NCBI RefSeq assembly: GCF_003367505.1
Contig: NZ_PXXX01000019.1
Span: 107,389 to 171,388, forward strand
Direction of reading: 5' to 3'
Origin: Lysinibacillus capsici
GTDB taxonomy: Bacteria > Bacillota > Bacilli > Bacillales_A > Planococcaceae
Length of the DNA: 64,000 nt
Positions 32,011-41,352 of the stretch are shown one piece after another (position 1 is the stretch's first letter; the number at the start of each line of letters is the position of its first letter). A program made the position numbers and the translations under genes. Under the pieces are notes generated by a model that saw nothing but the letters and a program-made list of their open reading frames with translations, did no database searches and was not told the origin of the DNA.

Positions 32011-33567
32011 TTATGAAAATCTTTTTCCGATAACAGGGATTTTCTTTAAATCTTGTTTATGAATAGCTTTCATCAGCCATAGTAGAAGGAAGTAAAGAGC
32101 TCCACCAACTACGATTGCGACAGTTAGATAGCCCATTGCCGACATTCTTGACCAATGTGTAAAGTCAAGCCAAAGTGTTGGTAATCCAACTGCTGCTCCC
32201 ATTACAATTGAAGACACAATCATTTTCACCGTATCTTTTCCAAGGACAGTAAAGCGAATCGTACGATAAATTAAGACAGAATTCACAATAAATAACACAA
32301 AATACACTAGCAAAGTTGCATAGGCAGCACCATCTAAACCAAATGCTTGAATAAGGAAGATGTTAGAAAACACCTTAAGGACAACACCGCTCAAAATAAT
32401 GAGAGCTCCTGTTTTGGCAGCATTCATGCCCTGTAGAATACCTGTTCCTAGCAAAGTCAGTGATGTAAAGACAGAGCTTAGATTGATGATGGCTAACATT
32501 AAGCTTCCCTCTAAGTCTTTAAAAAGAGCTAGATTTAAAGGCAAGGTTAAGGCTAGTAGCCCAATCGCAGCTGGCCATGAAATAAGATGTGTCATACGAT
32601 GAGTTTGCTCAATAATAGTGCGTGTTTCATCCAATTTACGCTCAGCTAGCTTCGTTGTAATTAACGGCACAAGCGGCAAGATAATCGAAGAAGCAAAAAC
32701 AGTCGTAATTTGAACTAATGTTAGTCCTCGACCATAAATACCATAAAGGTAGCTAATCTCACTCGCATCTGCACCAGCACTTCTTAAGCCATATGTAACC
32801 GTAAAGGAATCAACAAAGTTAAAGAGTGCCATTGTCACAGAACCGATCGCAATGGGAATAGAAATCTTTAAAATGGTTTTACTGTATTTAGAGAAATCCT
32901 TACCAGAATATTTCTCCTTACTCGTCACTTTTACCGAAGAACGGAAATATTTAAAGAGTAAATAGAAAAGTGACCCGAGGGCTCCTAATACAGAGCCTGC
33001 CATAATTCCACCAGCTACGATATCATTTGAATAATCCATTGCTACTAGGAAATACGCAACAATTAAAATTAATGCAACACGTACTAACTGCTCAATCACT
33101 TGAGAAATGGCAGTAGGTCGCATATCCCCAAAACCTTGGAAAAATCCACGATAGACAGCCATATAGGGGGCTACCAGTAATGTAAGGGCAACAATAATTA
33201 AGGCAATCTCTGTTGAAGGTCCACCAAGTGCATTCGCTATCTGATCTGAAAAGCCGTAAATGATTGTAAAACTAATGACGCCAAAGGATAATGCAAGGAT
33301 TCTTGCAGTCACATAAATTTTCTTAATTTTGGCAGTATCATGACTCGTCCTAGCTTCGGCTATTAGCTTAGAAATAGCGATAGGGATACCCGCAACGGAT
33401 AAATAAAGTGCTACCATATAAACAGGGTAGACAAGACTAAAAATACCAAGTACTTCATCACCAGCAATATTTTGAAGTGGTATACGGAAGATACTTCCGA
33501 TTACTTTGGAAAGTAAGGTGGCAATCGTCAGGATGAGTGTGCTTTTAACAAATGTTGACTGACTCAT
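32011..33567 (-). CDS. MOP-superfamily lipid-linked oligosaccharide flippase
   Basis: A 518-residue protein with about 14 membrane helices, related to SpoVB and YtgP/MurJ. The N-terminus STFVKSTLILTIATLLSKVIGSIFRIPLQNIAGDEVLGIFSLVYPVY carries the typical first-helix arginine and glycines of the family. It should flip an undecaprenyl-linked glycan across the membrane, probably the wall-polymer precursor because of its operon partners. It overlaps tagA by 4 bases (ATGA), indicating coupling. A general lipid II flippase cannot be excluded. Confidence 0.85.
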   Translation of the reverse strand: MSQSTFVKSTLILTIATLLSKVIGSIFRIPLQNIAGDEVLGIFSLVYPVYMVALYLSVAGIPIAISKLIAEARTSHDTAKIKKIYVTARILALSFGVISFTIIYGFSDQIANALGGPSTEIALIIVALTLLVAPYMAVYRGFFQGFGDMRPTAISQVIEQLVRVALILIVAYFLVAMDYSNDIVAGGIMAGSVLGALGSLFYLLFKYFRSSVKVTSKEKYSGKDFSKYSKTILKISIPIAIGSVTMALFNFVDSFTVTYGLRSAGADASEISYLYGIYGRGLTLVQITTVFASSIILPLVPLITTKLAERKLDETRTIIEQTHRMTHLISWPAAIGLLALTLPLNLALFKDLEGSLMLAIINLSSVFTSLTLLGTGILQGMNAAKTGALIILSGVVLKVFSNIFLIQAFGLDGAAYATLLVYFVLFIVNSVLIYRTIRFTVLGKDTVKMIVSSIVMGAAVGLPTLWLDFTHWSRMSAMGYLTVAIVVGGALYFLLLWLMKAIHKQDLKKIPVIGKRFS

Positions 33568-34304
33568 TTTGTTTTGCCCTGACCTTTAAACTTTAATGCA
33601 AATACCTTTAAAGCAAAGCGAGGGAGTACAAGCATTCTTCCAAACCGACTTGGCTGGCGTAACAGTCGATAGAGCCATTCAAGATTTAACTTTTGCCAGA
33701 GTACTGGTGCACGTTTTACAGTACCAGCGATGACATCGAAGGAGCCACCTACACCGATAAATACACCCTTTGAAAATTTTTCAAGGTTTTCTGTTATCCA
33801 TTTTTCCTGTCTTGGTACACCTAATGCCACAAATACAAGATCAGGCTGTAAAGTTGCAATTTCTTTTGCAAAATCATTATTATTACAGTCGAAGTAGCCA
33901 TCATGATAGCCAACGACATCAACGTTTGGATAGTTCTTATGAATATTGGCAACCGTCTTTTCGATGGTTTCCTTTTGAGCACCTAGTAAATAGATTTTAA
34001 AATGCTTTTGCTGACCAACCTCTAACAGACGTACCATCGTATCATAGCCAGTTACGCGCTCTGGAAGTGAATCTCCAAGGATTTGTGCAGCCTTAACGAC
34101 ACCAATGCCATCTGCACAAATGTATGTTGCCTGCTTTAAGTAATTCATGACAGTTGGATTTTCATTTGCCTGCATGACAACTTCAGGATTGGCTGTCACA
34201 ACGAAAGTTTTTTCTTGCTGTTCAATACGATTAACGAGTAAATCAACAAACCCTTGCTGACCAATATGTAAAAAGGGTACGCCCATAATCGTTACATGCC
34301 TCAT
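33564..34304 (-). CDS. tagA: WecG/TagA/CpsF family glycosyltransferase
   Basis: A 246-residue transferase that adds ManNAc to undecaprenyl-PP-GlcNAc in wall-polymer synthesis. Key features: VVTANPEVVM, YICADGIGVVKAAQILG with the catalytic Asp, RVTGYDTMVRLL, KIYLLGA, DLVFVALGVPRQEKWI and GVGGSFDVIAGTVKRAP. The ATG at 34304 (MRHVTIMGVPF) starts at the family boundary with AAAGG about 12 bases upstream; an ATG at 34352 would add 16 residues and has no site. It would use UDP-ManNAc made by MnaA at 3570-4691. Confidence 0.9.
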   Translation of the reverse strand: MRHVTIMGVPFLHIGQQGFVDLLVNRIEQQEKTFVVTANPEVVMQANENPTVMNYLKQATYICADGIGVVKAAQILGDSLPERVTGYDTMVRLLEVGQQKHFKIYLLGAQKETIEKTVANIHKNYPNVDVVGYHDGYFDCNNNDFAKEIATLQPDLVFVALGVPRQEKWITENLEKFSKGVFIGVGGSFDVIAGTVKRAPVLWQKLNLEWLYRLLRQPSRFGRMLVLPRFALKVFALKFKGQGKTK

Positions 34305-34424
34305 ATAGTGTTCAAACCTTTCTGTAATTCCATTTTCACTGCAATCTATCATACCACAAAAGCAATATTGACAGGAAATTTTCGATAATGGGTTTAACGA
34401 TGATTACCTAAAGTATAGCTCTTA

Positions 34425-34479
34425 TTAGTAACGATTTTTACATGGTATAGCAATTGTCCTATTAAGCTTTTTTAGGACA
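34425..34479 (-). promoter_or_regulatory. Candidate promoter of the tagA-csaB operon with upstream dyad
   Basis: On the minus strand TTGCTA (34453-34448), 17 bases, TACTAA (34430-34425). A dyad TGTCCTA/TAGGACA (34455-34479) directly abuts the -35 box. A second AT-rich dyad lies at about 34503-34542. Confidence 0.4.
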
Positions 34480-34593
34480 GTATTTTGACGTAGAATTTAC
34501 TAAAATTTAGGGGGATAGTATGAAAATTATATCCTAAAATTTCGAGTTTCTTCTATTATATAGCGTTTTCATCTCGGTGATAAAAAATGACTA

Positions 34594-34628
34594 ACAAAAA
34601 GAGTGCGAATCATCATCGCACTCTTCTT
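34594..34628 (-). terminator. Terminator of the SLH glucosaminidase gene (minus strand)
   Basis: A perfect 10-bp stem AAGAGTGCGA/TCGCACTCTT (34599-34608 with 34616-34625) is followed on the minus strand by TTTG after the paired T's. Confidence 0.85.
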
Positions 34629-34646
34629 TTGCGCATCCTATTAAAA

Positions 34647-36497
34647 TCATTTTTTTACAATATAATCGCCATGTACCCAGCCTGTTTTTCCGTTGTAAAG
34701 CACCTGATACCAGGCACCATTTTTTATGAATTCACCTTTATCGTCTACAACACCGATAATAAAGCCATTCGGTTTAACAGTACCTAAAATAGCACTTGTC
34801 GTAGATGGTTCACTTCGAACATTAAGTGTAATGTTCATATTAACAATTTGTAAGCCATTTTCAAGACTCACATAATCATCAATCACCCAGCCCTCTTGTC
34901 CATTGACACTTACTTTCAACCAACCACCATTTTCACCAAGAACTTTAAAGGAGGTATCCTTTGGCAAATTCGTAATAATCGAAGCATTATCTGCTGTATT
35001 TGGATATGTTCTCATATTGAGATTAATCGTCGTTTTACCAGTTGCTCCAGCTAACCCTAAATCCAATGCGTATTGCTTCGATGGACTCGGTAATGAAGGA
35101 GCGGAAGATTGACTTTGATAGGCAGGCACATCAAACACTAGGTTTGTTGTCGTATGAGCACCAATTAATTCATAAATATCATAGATCTTTTTCGCTTGAA
35201 TGACAGCCCACATCACATGTGTTGCATACTGGTGGACTGTCGGATTATCAGGATTCCAACGCATTTTATAGAGCGTATCCTGCCCCCTGCTAATATACTG
35301 ATCCTTTACAAATTGGGCACCGCCGATAATGGCATCCTGAACAGTGAACCAGCCATTTGTATAAGCGCGCTCCGCACCATACTTATTAGCATCGGCATCA
35401 ATAGCGCCAATACCGTAAGCATTGTAGGTTGTCTTAATAGCAGTTAATTTATCGCGATTTTCTGGTGTTGCTACCATTGGCTTGCCATTTGTATCTAAGC
35501 CAACCTCGATCCCTTTAATTAGTGCAGAACCACCATTGGCTGTTTCATGCAAGGCATGCGAGACTAAATAAATAGCATTGATTTTATTGTCTACACCAGC
35601 TTGAATAAAGGCATCAGCTGTACCTGCTAAGCTTCCTTTATTGGCAAGTACTTTATCATTTAGCTCTTTTGCACTCAGATTATTGACGACAGTAGATAAT
35701 TTTAGGAATTGATAATAAGATGGGCTATCCTGCATAAAGCTTTTTGGGTGTACATAGTATGACACTAGTGCCTCGCTAGCCGTGAAAATGCCAGCACCAT
35801 CGACCTTTGGATTATTCATTGTTTGTTTACTTACTACAGAGGAGTAATCATATGAGTAATTCGTCGTCATATATTGCTTACCACCTGTCCCAGGCGCCTC
35901 TAAATGGATTAAACGATAGAGCACGGTAGCTGCCTCAGCACGAGTTGTTTGAGCAAGAGGTGCAAATTGATTATTTGGCTTCCCAACAAGTAGTCCTGTT
36001 GTGACGACAGCTTGTACATCTGCATAGGCCCATTTGGCAATGCGCGCATTATCACTAAAAGCAATAGGGGAGGAAGATGTATTGATGTTTTGATAAGTGA
36101 GAGCTCTTTTTAACATAGCCGCCATTTCCTGACGATTAATGTGATGATTCGGATGGAATTTGCCTTGCTCGTCACCTTTAATTAGCCCGTGATAGCTTGC
36201 TTGCTCGACTACTCCGTAATACCAGTCACCTTTTTTAACATCTGTAAAGGTTGCCTGACTAGAAGCTGCTGGTAAGTTCAGTGTTCTAACAAGAAAGGCT
36301 GCAAATTCAGCACGAGTGACAGCATCATTCGGACGATAATGGCCGAATTCATCACCCTTCATTAAATCGTTGGTAATAAGATAGTTCATTTCATGGTAGG
36401 CCCAGTGCTTCGAAATATCTTCTGCTGAAGCGGTAGTTGGCGCAAGATATAACATGCCTGCTAGCACGGCCCCGTAAAGAGGAAATTTACGTTTCAT
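34647..36497 (-). CDS. SLH-anchored N-acetylglucosaminidase with two SH3 domains
   Basis: A 616-residue secreted peptidoglycan hydrolase. Signal peptide ending TTASA (about 25); three SLH domains (about 26-72, 88-132, 148-195) with TRAE or NRQE key motifs; a LytD/GH73-like domain (about 225-450) with E318 in SHALHETANGGS as the expected acid; two SH3b domains (about 485-545 and 552-616). It should bind the pyruvylated polymer and cleave glycan strands. It has its own ribosome binding site (GGGAGC) and terminator and lies beside the S-layer gene, transcribed away from it. Confidence 0.92.
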   Translation of the reverse strand: MKRKFPLYGAVLAGMLYLAPTTASAEDISKHWAYHEMNYLITNDLMKGDEFGHYRPNDAVTRAEFAAFLVRTLNLPAASSQATFTDVKKGDWYYGVVEQASYHGLIKGDEQGKFHPNHHINRQEMAAMLKRALTYQNINTSSSPIAFSDNARIAKWAYADVQAVVTTGLLVGKPNNQFAPLAQTTRAEAATVLYRLIHLEAPGTGGKQYMTTNYSYDYSSVVSKQTMNNPKVDGAGIFTASEALVSYYVHPKSFMQDSPSYYQFLKLSTVVNNLSAKELNDKVLANKGSLAGTADAFIQAGVDNKINAIYLVSHALHETANGGSALIKGIEVGLDTNGKPMVATPENRDKLTAIKTTYNAYGIGAIDADANKYGAERAYTNGWFTVQDAIIGGAQFVKDQYISRGQDTLYKMRWNPDNPTVHQYATHVMWAVIQAKKIYDIYELIGAHTTTNLVFDVPAYQSQSSAPSLPSPSKQYALDLGLAGATGKTTINLNMRTYPNTADNASIITNLPKDTSFKVLGENGGWLKVSVNGQEGWVIDDYVSLENGLQIVNMNITLNVRSEPSTTSAILGTVKPNGFIIGVVDDKGEFIKNGAWYQVLYNGKTGWVHGDYIVKK

Positions 36498-36911
36498 TTT
36501 TTAAGCTCCCTTCAATAGCTGATATGTTCTATCAAACTATCAAAAGTGTAGCATAAAAAGTGGCAATCTATTATTACAACATGGGGACAGATAGATTTAG
36601 CTTTTTACTTAATAAAGAAGAAACTCATAAAGTTGGTGGGGGAGAGGCGGAATTCGCTAAGAAACGCCTTCTATATTTCGGTTTCTTTACAATTATAACT
36701 AAAATATTACGGGAGTCTTTAATTTTTGACAATTTAGTAACCATTCCAGAAAATGCTTGGTTATTATTGAGAGTAAGGTATAATAGGTAACGGAACTATA
36801 TGTTACCAATCCAAATGAGGATATAATTAGTTGTAATTTTAATGGTTTCTACTAAATACCATATTAGGTATGGTAAAAAAATCTTCTATAACTAAATTTA
36901 TGTCCCAATGC
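36498..36911. other. Intergenic region upstream of the S-layer gene
   Basis: About 400 bases without a convincing gene; a 76-residue frame (36560-36790) has no ribosome binding site or family features. A dyad TACCATA-5-TATGGTA (36857-36875) lies 36 bases before the S-layer -35 box and may be an operator. Confidence 0.55.
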
Positions 36912-36940
36912 TTGAATTTCGGAAAAGATAGTGTTATATT
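36912..36940 (+). promoter_or_regulatory. SigA promoter of the S-layer gene
   Basis: TTGAAT (36912-36917), 17 bases, TATATT (36935-36940), giving a leader of about 180 bases. A second TATAAT at 37042-37047 has a poor -35 box. Confidence 0.6.
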
Positions 36941-36960
36941 ATTGTAGAAAGTGAATAAAC

Positions 36961-36997
36961 TTACTAGAATGGTATTCTACTACGCTTTTTCTAGTAA
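36961..36997 (+). other. Hairpin in the S-layer mRNA leader
   Basis: TTACTAGAA (36961-36969) pairs with TTCTAGTAA (36989-36997) near the predicted 5' end, which may stabilise the mRNA. Confidence 0.55.
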
Positions 36998-37129
36998 ATT
37001 TACTAACAAATTTGCTTTAGTTTTGTATTATTCAAGAAAGCTATAATACATACATTTAGGTAACTAGGCGGTACTATAGTTTTCGTTGGATTAATATCAA
37101 TTTAAGGAATTTTAGGGAGGAATACATTA

Positions 37130-40100
37130 ATGGCAAAGCAAAACAAAGGCCGTAAGTTCTTCGCGGCATCAGCAACAGCTGCATTAGTTGCATCGGCAAT
37201 CGTACCTGTAGCATCTGCTGCACAAGTAAACGACTATAACAAAATCTCTGGATACGCTAAAGAAGCAGTTCAATCTTTAGTTGACGCTGGCGTAATCCAA
37301 GGTGATACTAACGGGAACTTCAACCCACTTAACACAGTAACTCGTGCACAAGCTGCAGAAATCTTCACGAAAGCTCTAGAATTAGAAGCTGACGGCGATG
37401 TAAACTTCTCAGACGTTAAAAAAGGTGCTTGGTACTACAACTCAATCGCAGCAGTAGTAGCAAACGGCATTTTTGAAGGTGTAAGTGCAAACGAATTTGC
37501 ACCGAACAAATCTTTAACTCGTTCTGAAGCAGCTAAAGTTCTTGTAGATGCTTTCGGTTTAGAAGGTAGCGAAAGCCTAAGCCAATTCGCAGACGCTTCT
37601 CAAGTTAAACCATGGGCTAAAACTGCTCTAGAAACTGCTGTAGCAAACGGAATCTTCACTGGTTCTGAAGAAAACGGTAAATTAAACTTAAAACCAAACG
37701 CAGCTATCACTCGTCAAGATTTCGCAGTAGTATTCGCTCGTACTCTTGATTTAGTTGATACTGAAACTCCAGTTGATGCAGCTATCAAAGCAATCAACAA
37801 CACAACTGTTGAAGTAACATTCGACGAAGAAGTTGAGAACGTTCAAGCTCTAGATTTCAAAATCGATGGCTTAGAAATTAAAAATGCTTCTGTAAAGCAA
37901 TCTAACAAAAAAGTTGTAGTTTTAACTACTGCAGCACAAGAAGCTGGTAAAGATTACACTGTAACTTTAGATGGCGAAAAGCTTGGTTCATTTAAAGGTA
38001 TCGCAGCTGTAATTCCAACTAAAGTTGAATTAGTATCAACTGCGGTTCAAGGTAAACTTGGTCAAGAAGTTAAAGTTCAAGCTAAAGTAACTGTAGCTGA
38101 TGGTCAATCTAAAGCTGGTATTCCTGTTACTTTCAACGTACCAGGAGACAATGATGCAGTTAAGCCAACATTAGTAGGGGAAGCTGTAACTAACGAAGAG
38201 GGTATTGCAACATATTCTTATACTCGTTATAAAGATACTACTGATGAAGTAACTGCTTACGCAACTGGTGATCGTTCTAAATTCTCACTTGGTTATGTAT
38301 TCTGGGGCGTAGATACAATTCTTTCAGTTGAAGAAGTAACTACAGGTGCTTCAGTTAATAATGGTGCAAACAAAACTTACAAAGTTACTTATAAAAACCC
38401 TAAAACAGGTAAACCAGAAGCAAACAAAACATTTAATGTTGGTTTTGTAGAAAACATGAATGTTACTTCTGATAAAGTAGCAAATGCTACAGTTAATGGT
38501 GTAAAAGCATTACAATTAAGCAATGGTACAGCTTTAGACGCTGCTCAAATTACAACAGATTCTAAAGGTGAAGCTACATTCACAGTTTCTGGTACTAATG
38601 CAGCTGTAACGCCAGTAGTATATGATCTACACAGCACTAACAATAGCACTTCAAACAAAAAATATAGTGCATCTGCTTTACAAACAACTGCTTCTAAAGT
38701 AACTTTCGCTGCACTTCAAGCAGAGTATACAATTGAGTTAACTCGTGCTGATAATGCTGGAGAAGTTGCTGCAATTGGCGCTACTAACGGTCGCGAATAC
38801 AAAGTTGTAGTAAAAGATAAAGCTGGTAACTTAGCTAAAAACGAAATCGTTAATGTTGCATTCAATGAAGATAAAGATCGTGTAATTTCAACAGTTACAA
38901 ATGCTAAATTCGTTGATACTGATCCAGATACAGCAGTATACTTCACAGGCGATAAAGCAAAACAAATCTCTGTAAAAACAAATGATAAAGGTGAAGCTAC
39001 ATTTGTTATCGGTTCTGATACAGTAAACGATTATGCAACACCAATTGCTTGGATTGATATTAATACTTCTGATGCAAAACAAGGCGACCTTGATGAAGGT
39101 GAACCTAAAGCAGTTGCACCAATCTCTTACTTCCAAGCACCATACCTTGATGGTTCAGCTATCAAAGCATACAAAAAATCAGATCTAAATAAAGCTGTAA
39201 CTAAGTTTGATGGTTCTGAAACTGCAGTATTTGCAGCAGAATTAGTAAACCAAAGCGGCAAAAAAGTAACTGGTACTTCTATTAAGAAAGCAACTTATAC
39301 AGTTTACAATACTGGTGCTAATGATATTAAAGTAGATAACCAAGTTATCTCACCTAATCGTAGCTACACAGTAACTTATGAAGCTACTCTATCTTCTACA
39401 GGAACTGTTATTACACCTGCTAAGAATTTAGAAGTTACTTCAGTGGATGGTAAAACAACTGCTGTTAAAGTAATTGCTACAGGTATTGCTGTTAATACAG
39501 ACGGTAAAGACTATGCATTTACTGCTAAAGAAGCTACAGCTACATTCACAGCTACGAATGAAGTTCCAAACTCTTACACTGGTGTAGCTACTCAATTCAA
39601 TACAGCTGATTCTGGTTCAAACAGCAACTCTATTTGGTTTGCTGGTAAAAACCCAGTGAAATATGCTGGTGTATCAGGCAAAACATATAAATACTTCGGA
39701 GCTAATGGTAATGAAGTATTTGGTGAAGCGGCATGGGAAGCATTATTAACTCAATATGCAACTGATAATCAAAAAGTAACAATTTCATACAATGTAGATG
39801 GCGATAATATTACGTTTAAAGTAATTAGCGCAGTTCTTGCTAATCCTCTTACTGATGCAATTAAACCAGTTATGCCAACTACTCCTGTAGCTCCATCTAC
39901 TGGCGTATTAACATTAACACCAGTAGCAAATAGTGTAGTTGATTTAACATCTGCAACTAATACTTTAGGAATTTCATTAGCTGATGCAGATCTTAATGTA
40001 AGTGCAACAACTGTTGATACTGCAACTGTTTCATTAAAAGATAGTGCAAATAATTCATTATCTCTTACATTAGTTGAAACTGGTGCTAATACAGGTGTAT

Positions 40101-40891
40101 TCGCTACTACAGTTCAAGCTGGTACTCTATCTACTTTAGCTGCTGGTACATTAACAGTTACTTATGCAGATGCTAAAAATGCTGCAGGTGTAGCTGAAAA
40201 TATTACTGCTAGCGTAACATTAAAGAAAACTACTGGAGTAATTACTTCTGGTACATTTACACAAGGTGTATTACCATCAGCAGCTACAGCAGCTGAATAT
40301 ACTTCTAAATCAATTGCTGCAGATTACACATTTGCAACAGGTGAAGGATTCACTTTAAATATTGATAATGCTGGTGCTCAAGTAATTAGCTTAGCAGGTA
40401 AAAAAGGTGCACAAGGCGTAGCTGATGCTATCAATGCTGCATTTGCAGGTACTGCAACTGTTTCTGGAGACAAAGTAGTGATTAAATCAGCTACAACAGG
40501 TGTTACTTCTGAAGTTGCTGTTACATTAACTTCTGTTGATCAAGTGTTAAATGCAACAGTTAATGGTAAAGCTGCTGTCGCTGCAGGTATTGCTGCAACA
40601 AAAGAATTTGCTATTACTAATGCATTATCTGTTGGCGAAAAAGTAGTTATTGATGGCGTTGAATATACTGCTATCGCACATACTGCTACTGCAACAGCTA
40701 CTACATTTGTAGTAACAGATGCTTCTGGTGCACTTTCTGTAAATGACCAAGCAGACAATCTTGCTACAGCTATTCAAACAAATACTGCAGATAAATTTGA
40801 TGCGTCGGCAACTACTGGTACTATTAAATTAACTTCTACTGTAACACCAGTAGGTACTACAATTACTGAACCAGTAATTACAATAAAATAA
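37130..40891 (+). CDS. S-layer protein (SbpA/SlpC family)
   Basis: A 1,253-residue major surface protein. Signal peptide of about 30 residues (KFFAASATAALVASAIVPVASA), three SLH domains (about 32-80, 92-140, 155-205) that bind the pyruvylated wall polymer, then Ig-like modules including an invasin/Big-1-like segment (about 300-400), and a Thr/Ala/Val-rich self-assembly region to the end. The N-terminal 200 residues closely resemble SbpA and SlpC as I recall them; the C-terminal part is more variable in the family. Cysteine is absent in all the parts I read. Codon use is heavily biased for high expression. AGGGAGG precedes the ATG, and a strong terminator follows. Confidence 0.96.
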   Translation: MAKQNKGRKFFAASATAALVASAIVPVASAAQVNDYNKISGYAKEAVQSLVDAGVIQGDTNGNFNPLNTVTRAQAAEIFTKALELEADGDVNFSDVKKGAWYYNSIAAVVANGIFEGVSANEFAPNKSLTRSEAAKVLVDAFGLEGSESLSQFADASQVKPWAKTALETAVANGIFTGSEENGKLNLKPNAAITRQDFAVVFARTLDLVDTETPVDAAIKAINNTTVEVTFDEEVENVQALDFKIDGLEIKNASVKQSNKKVVVLTTAAQEAGKDYTVTLDGEKLGSFKGIAAVIPTKVELVSTAVQGKLGQEVKVQAKVTVADGQSKAGIPVTFNVPGDNDAVKPTLVGEAVTNEEGIATYSYTRYKDTTDEVTAYATGDRSKFSLGYVFWGVDTILSVEEVTTGASVNNGANKTYKVTYKNPKTGKPEANKTFNVGFVENMNVTSDKVANATVNGVKALQLSNGTALDAAQITTDSKGEATFTVSGTNAAVTPVVYDLHSTNNSTSNKKYSASALQTTASKVTFAALQAEYTIELTRADNAGEVAAIGATNGREYKVVVKDKAGNLAKNEIVNVAFNEDKDRVISTVTNAKFVDTDPDTAVYFTGDKAKQISVKTNDKGEATFVIGSDTVNDYATPIAWIDINTSDAKQGDLDEGEPKAVAPISYFQAPYLDGSAIKAYKKSDLNKAVTKFDGSETAVFAAELVNQSGKKVTGTSIKKATYTVYNTGANDIKVDNQVISPNRSYTVTYEATLSSTGTVITPAKNLEVTSVDGKTTAVKVIATGIAVNTDGKDYAFTAKEATATFTATNEVPNSYTGVATQFNTADSGSNSNSIWFAGKNPVKYAGVSGKTYKYFGANGNEVFGEAAWEALLTQYATDNQKVTISYNVDGDNITFKVISAVLANPLTDAIKPVMPTTPVAPSTGVLTLTPVANSVVDLTSATNTLGISLADADLNVSATTVDTATVSLKDSANNSLSLTLVETGANTGVFATTVQAGTLSTLAAGTLTVTYADAKNAAGVAENITASVTLKKTTGVITSGTFTQGVLPSAATAAEYTSKSIAADYTFATGEGFTLNIDNAGAQVISLAGKKGAQGVADAINAAFAGTATVSGDKVVIKSATTGVTSEVAVTLTSVDQVLNATVNGKAAVAAGIAATKEFAITNALSVGEKVVIDGVEYTAIAHTATATATTFVVTDASGALSVNDQADNLATAIQTNTADKFDASATTGTIKLTSTVTPVGTTITEPVITIK

Positions 40892-40937
40892 GCAATTAAC
40901 TTAAAATACGTTTAATTATTTGCTATTTTATAACTAT

Positions 40938-40974
40938 GACTCTATGAGGTAACAATCTCATAGAGTCTTTTTTA
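40938..40974 (+). terminator. Terminator of the S-layer gene
   Basis: A perfect 11-bp stem GACTCTATGAG/CTCATAGAGTC (40938-40948 with 40957-40967) with an 8-base loop is followed by TTTTTT. Confidence 0.95.
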
Positions 40975-41352
40975 TTTTTAGAACCTCTAATAGAAAGAAA
41001 TTTGAAATACAAAATGTATAAAGAAGTCTTGTAACCTTTTATAAGATAACTAGTCTAATTAAGAGAGTTATGTAAAAACAATATTATATACCGATTTACA
41101 TTAGATAAAAGGTCTAAAATCATTGTTTTAACTCAAACGATGATGGTAACAAAAGTTAATCAAGTAGCAAAGAGTTTCCTAGAAAATATTCATAGAATTA
41201 TGGAAGTCTTTTTTGTATTATATGAAGCTTTCGAAGGAGAAAGACTAGCACTCAAGTACCGTATTCTACTCTTTTCGATATAAATCCCACATTTTAGGGG
41301 TTTTTCGTGTTAAGATGATAAAGACTATTGAAAGAGGAAAAAGGAGATTAAG
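40975..41352 (+). other. Noncoding gap after the S-layer gene
   Basis: No gene seen. One hairpin TCATTGTTT/AAACGATGA (41120-41143, with G-U pair). TAAGAT at 41311-41316 may be a -10 box for the next gene, but no -35 box fits. Confidence 0.5.

Noticed and set aside
36560-36790. Open frame of 76 codons upstream of the S-layer gene
   Set aside because: No ribosome binding site, no recognisable features, and it lies in an AT-rich promoter region.
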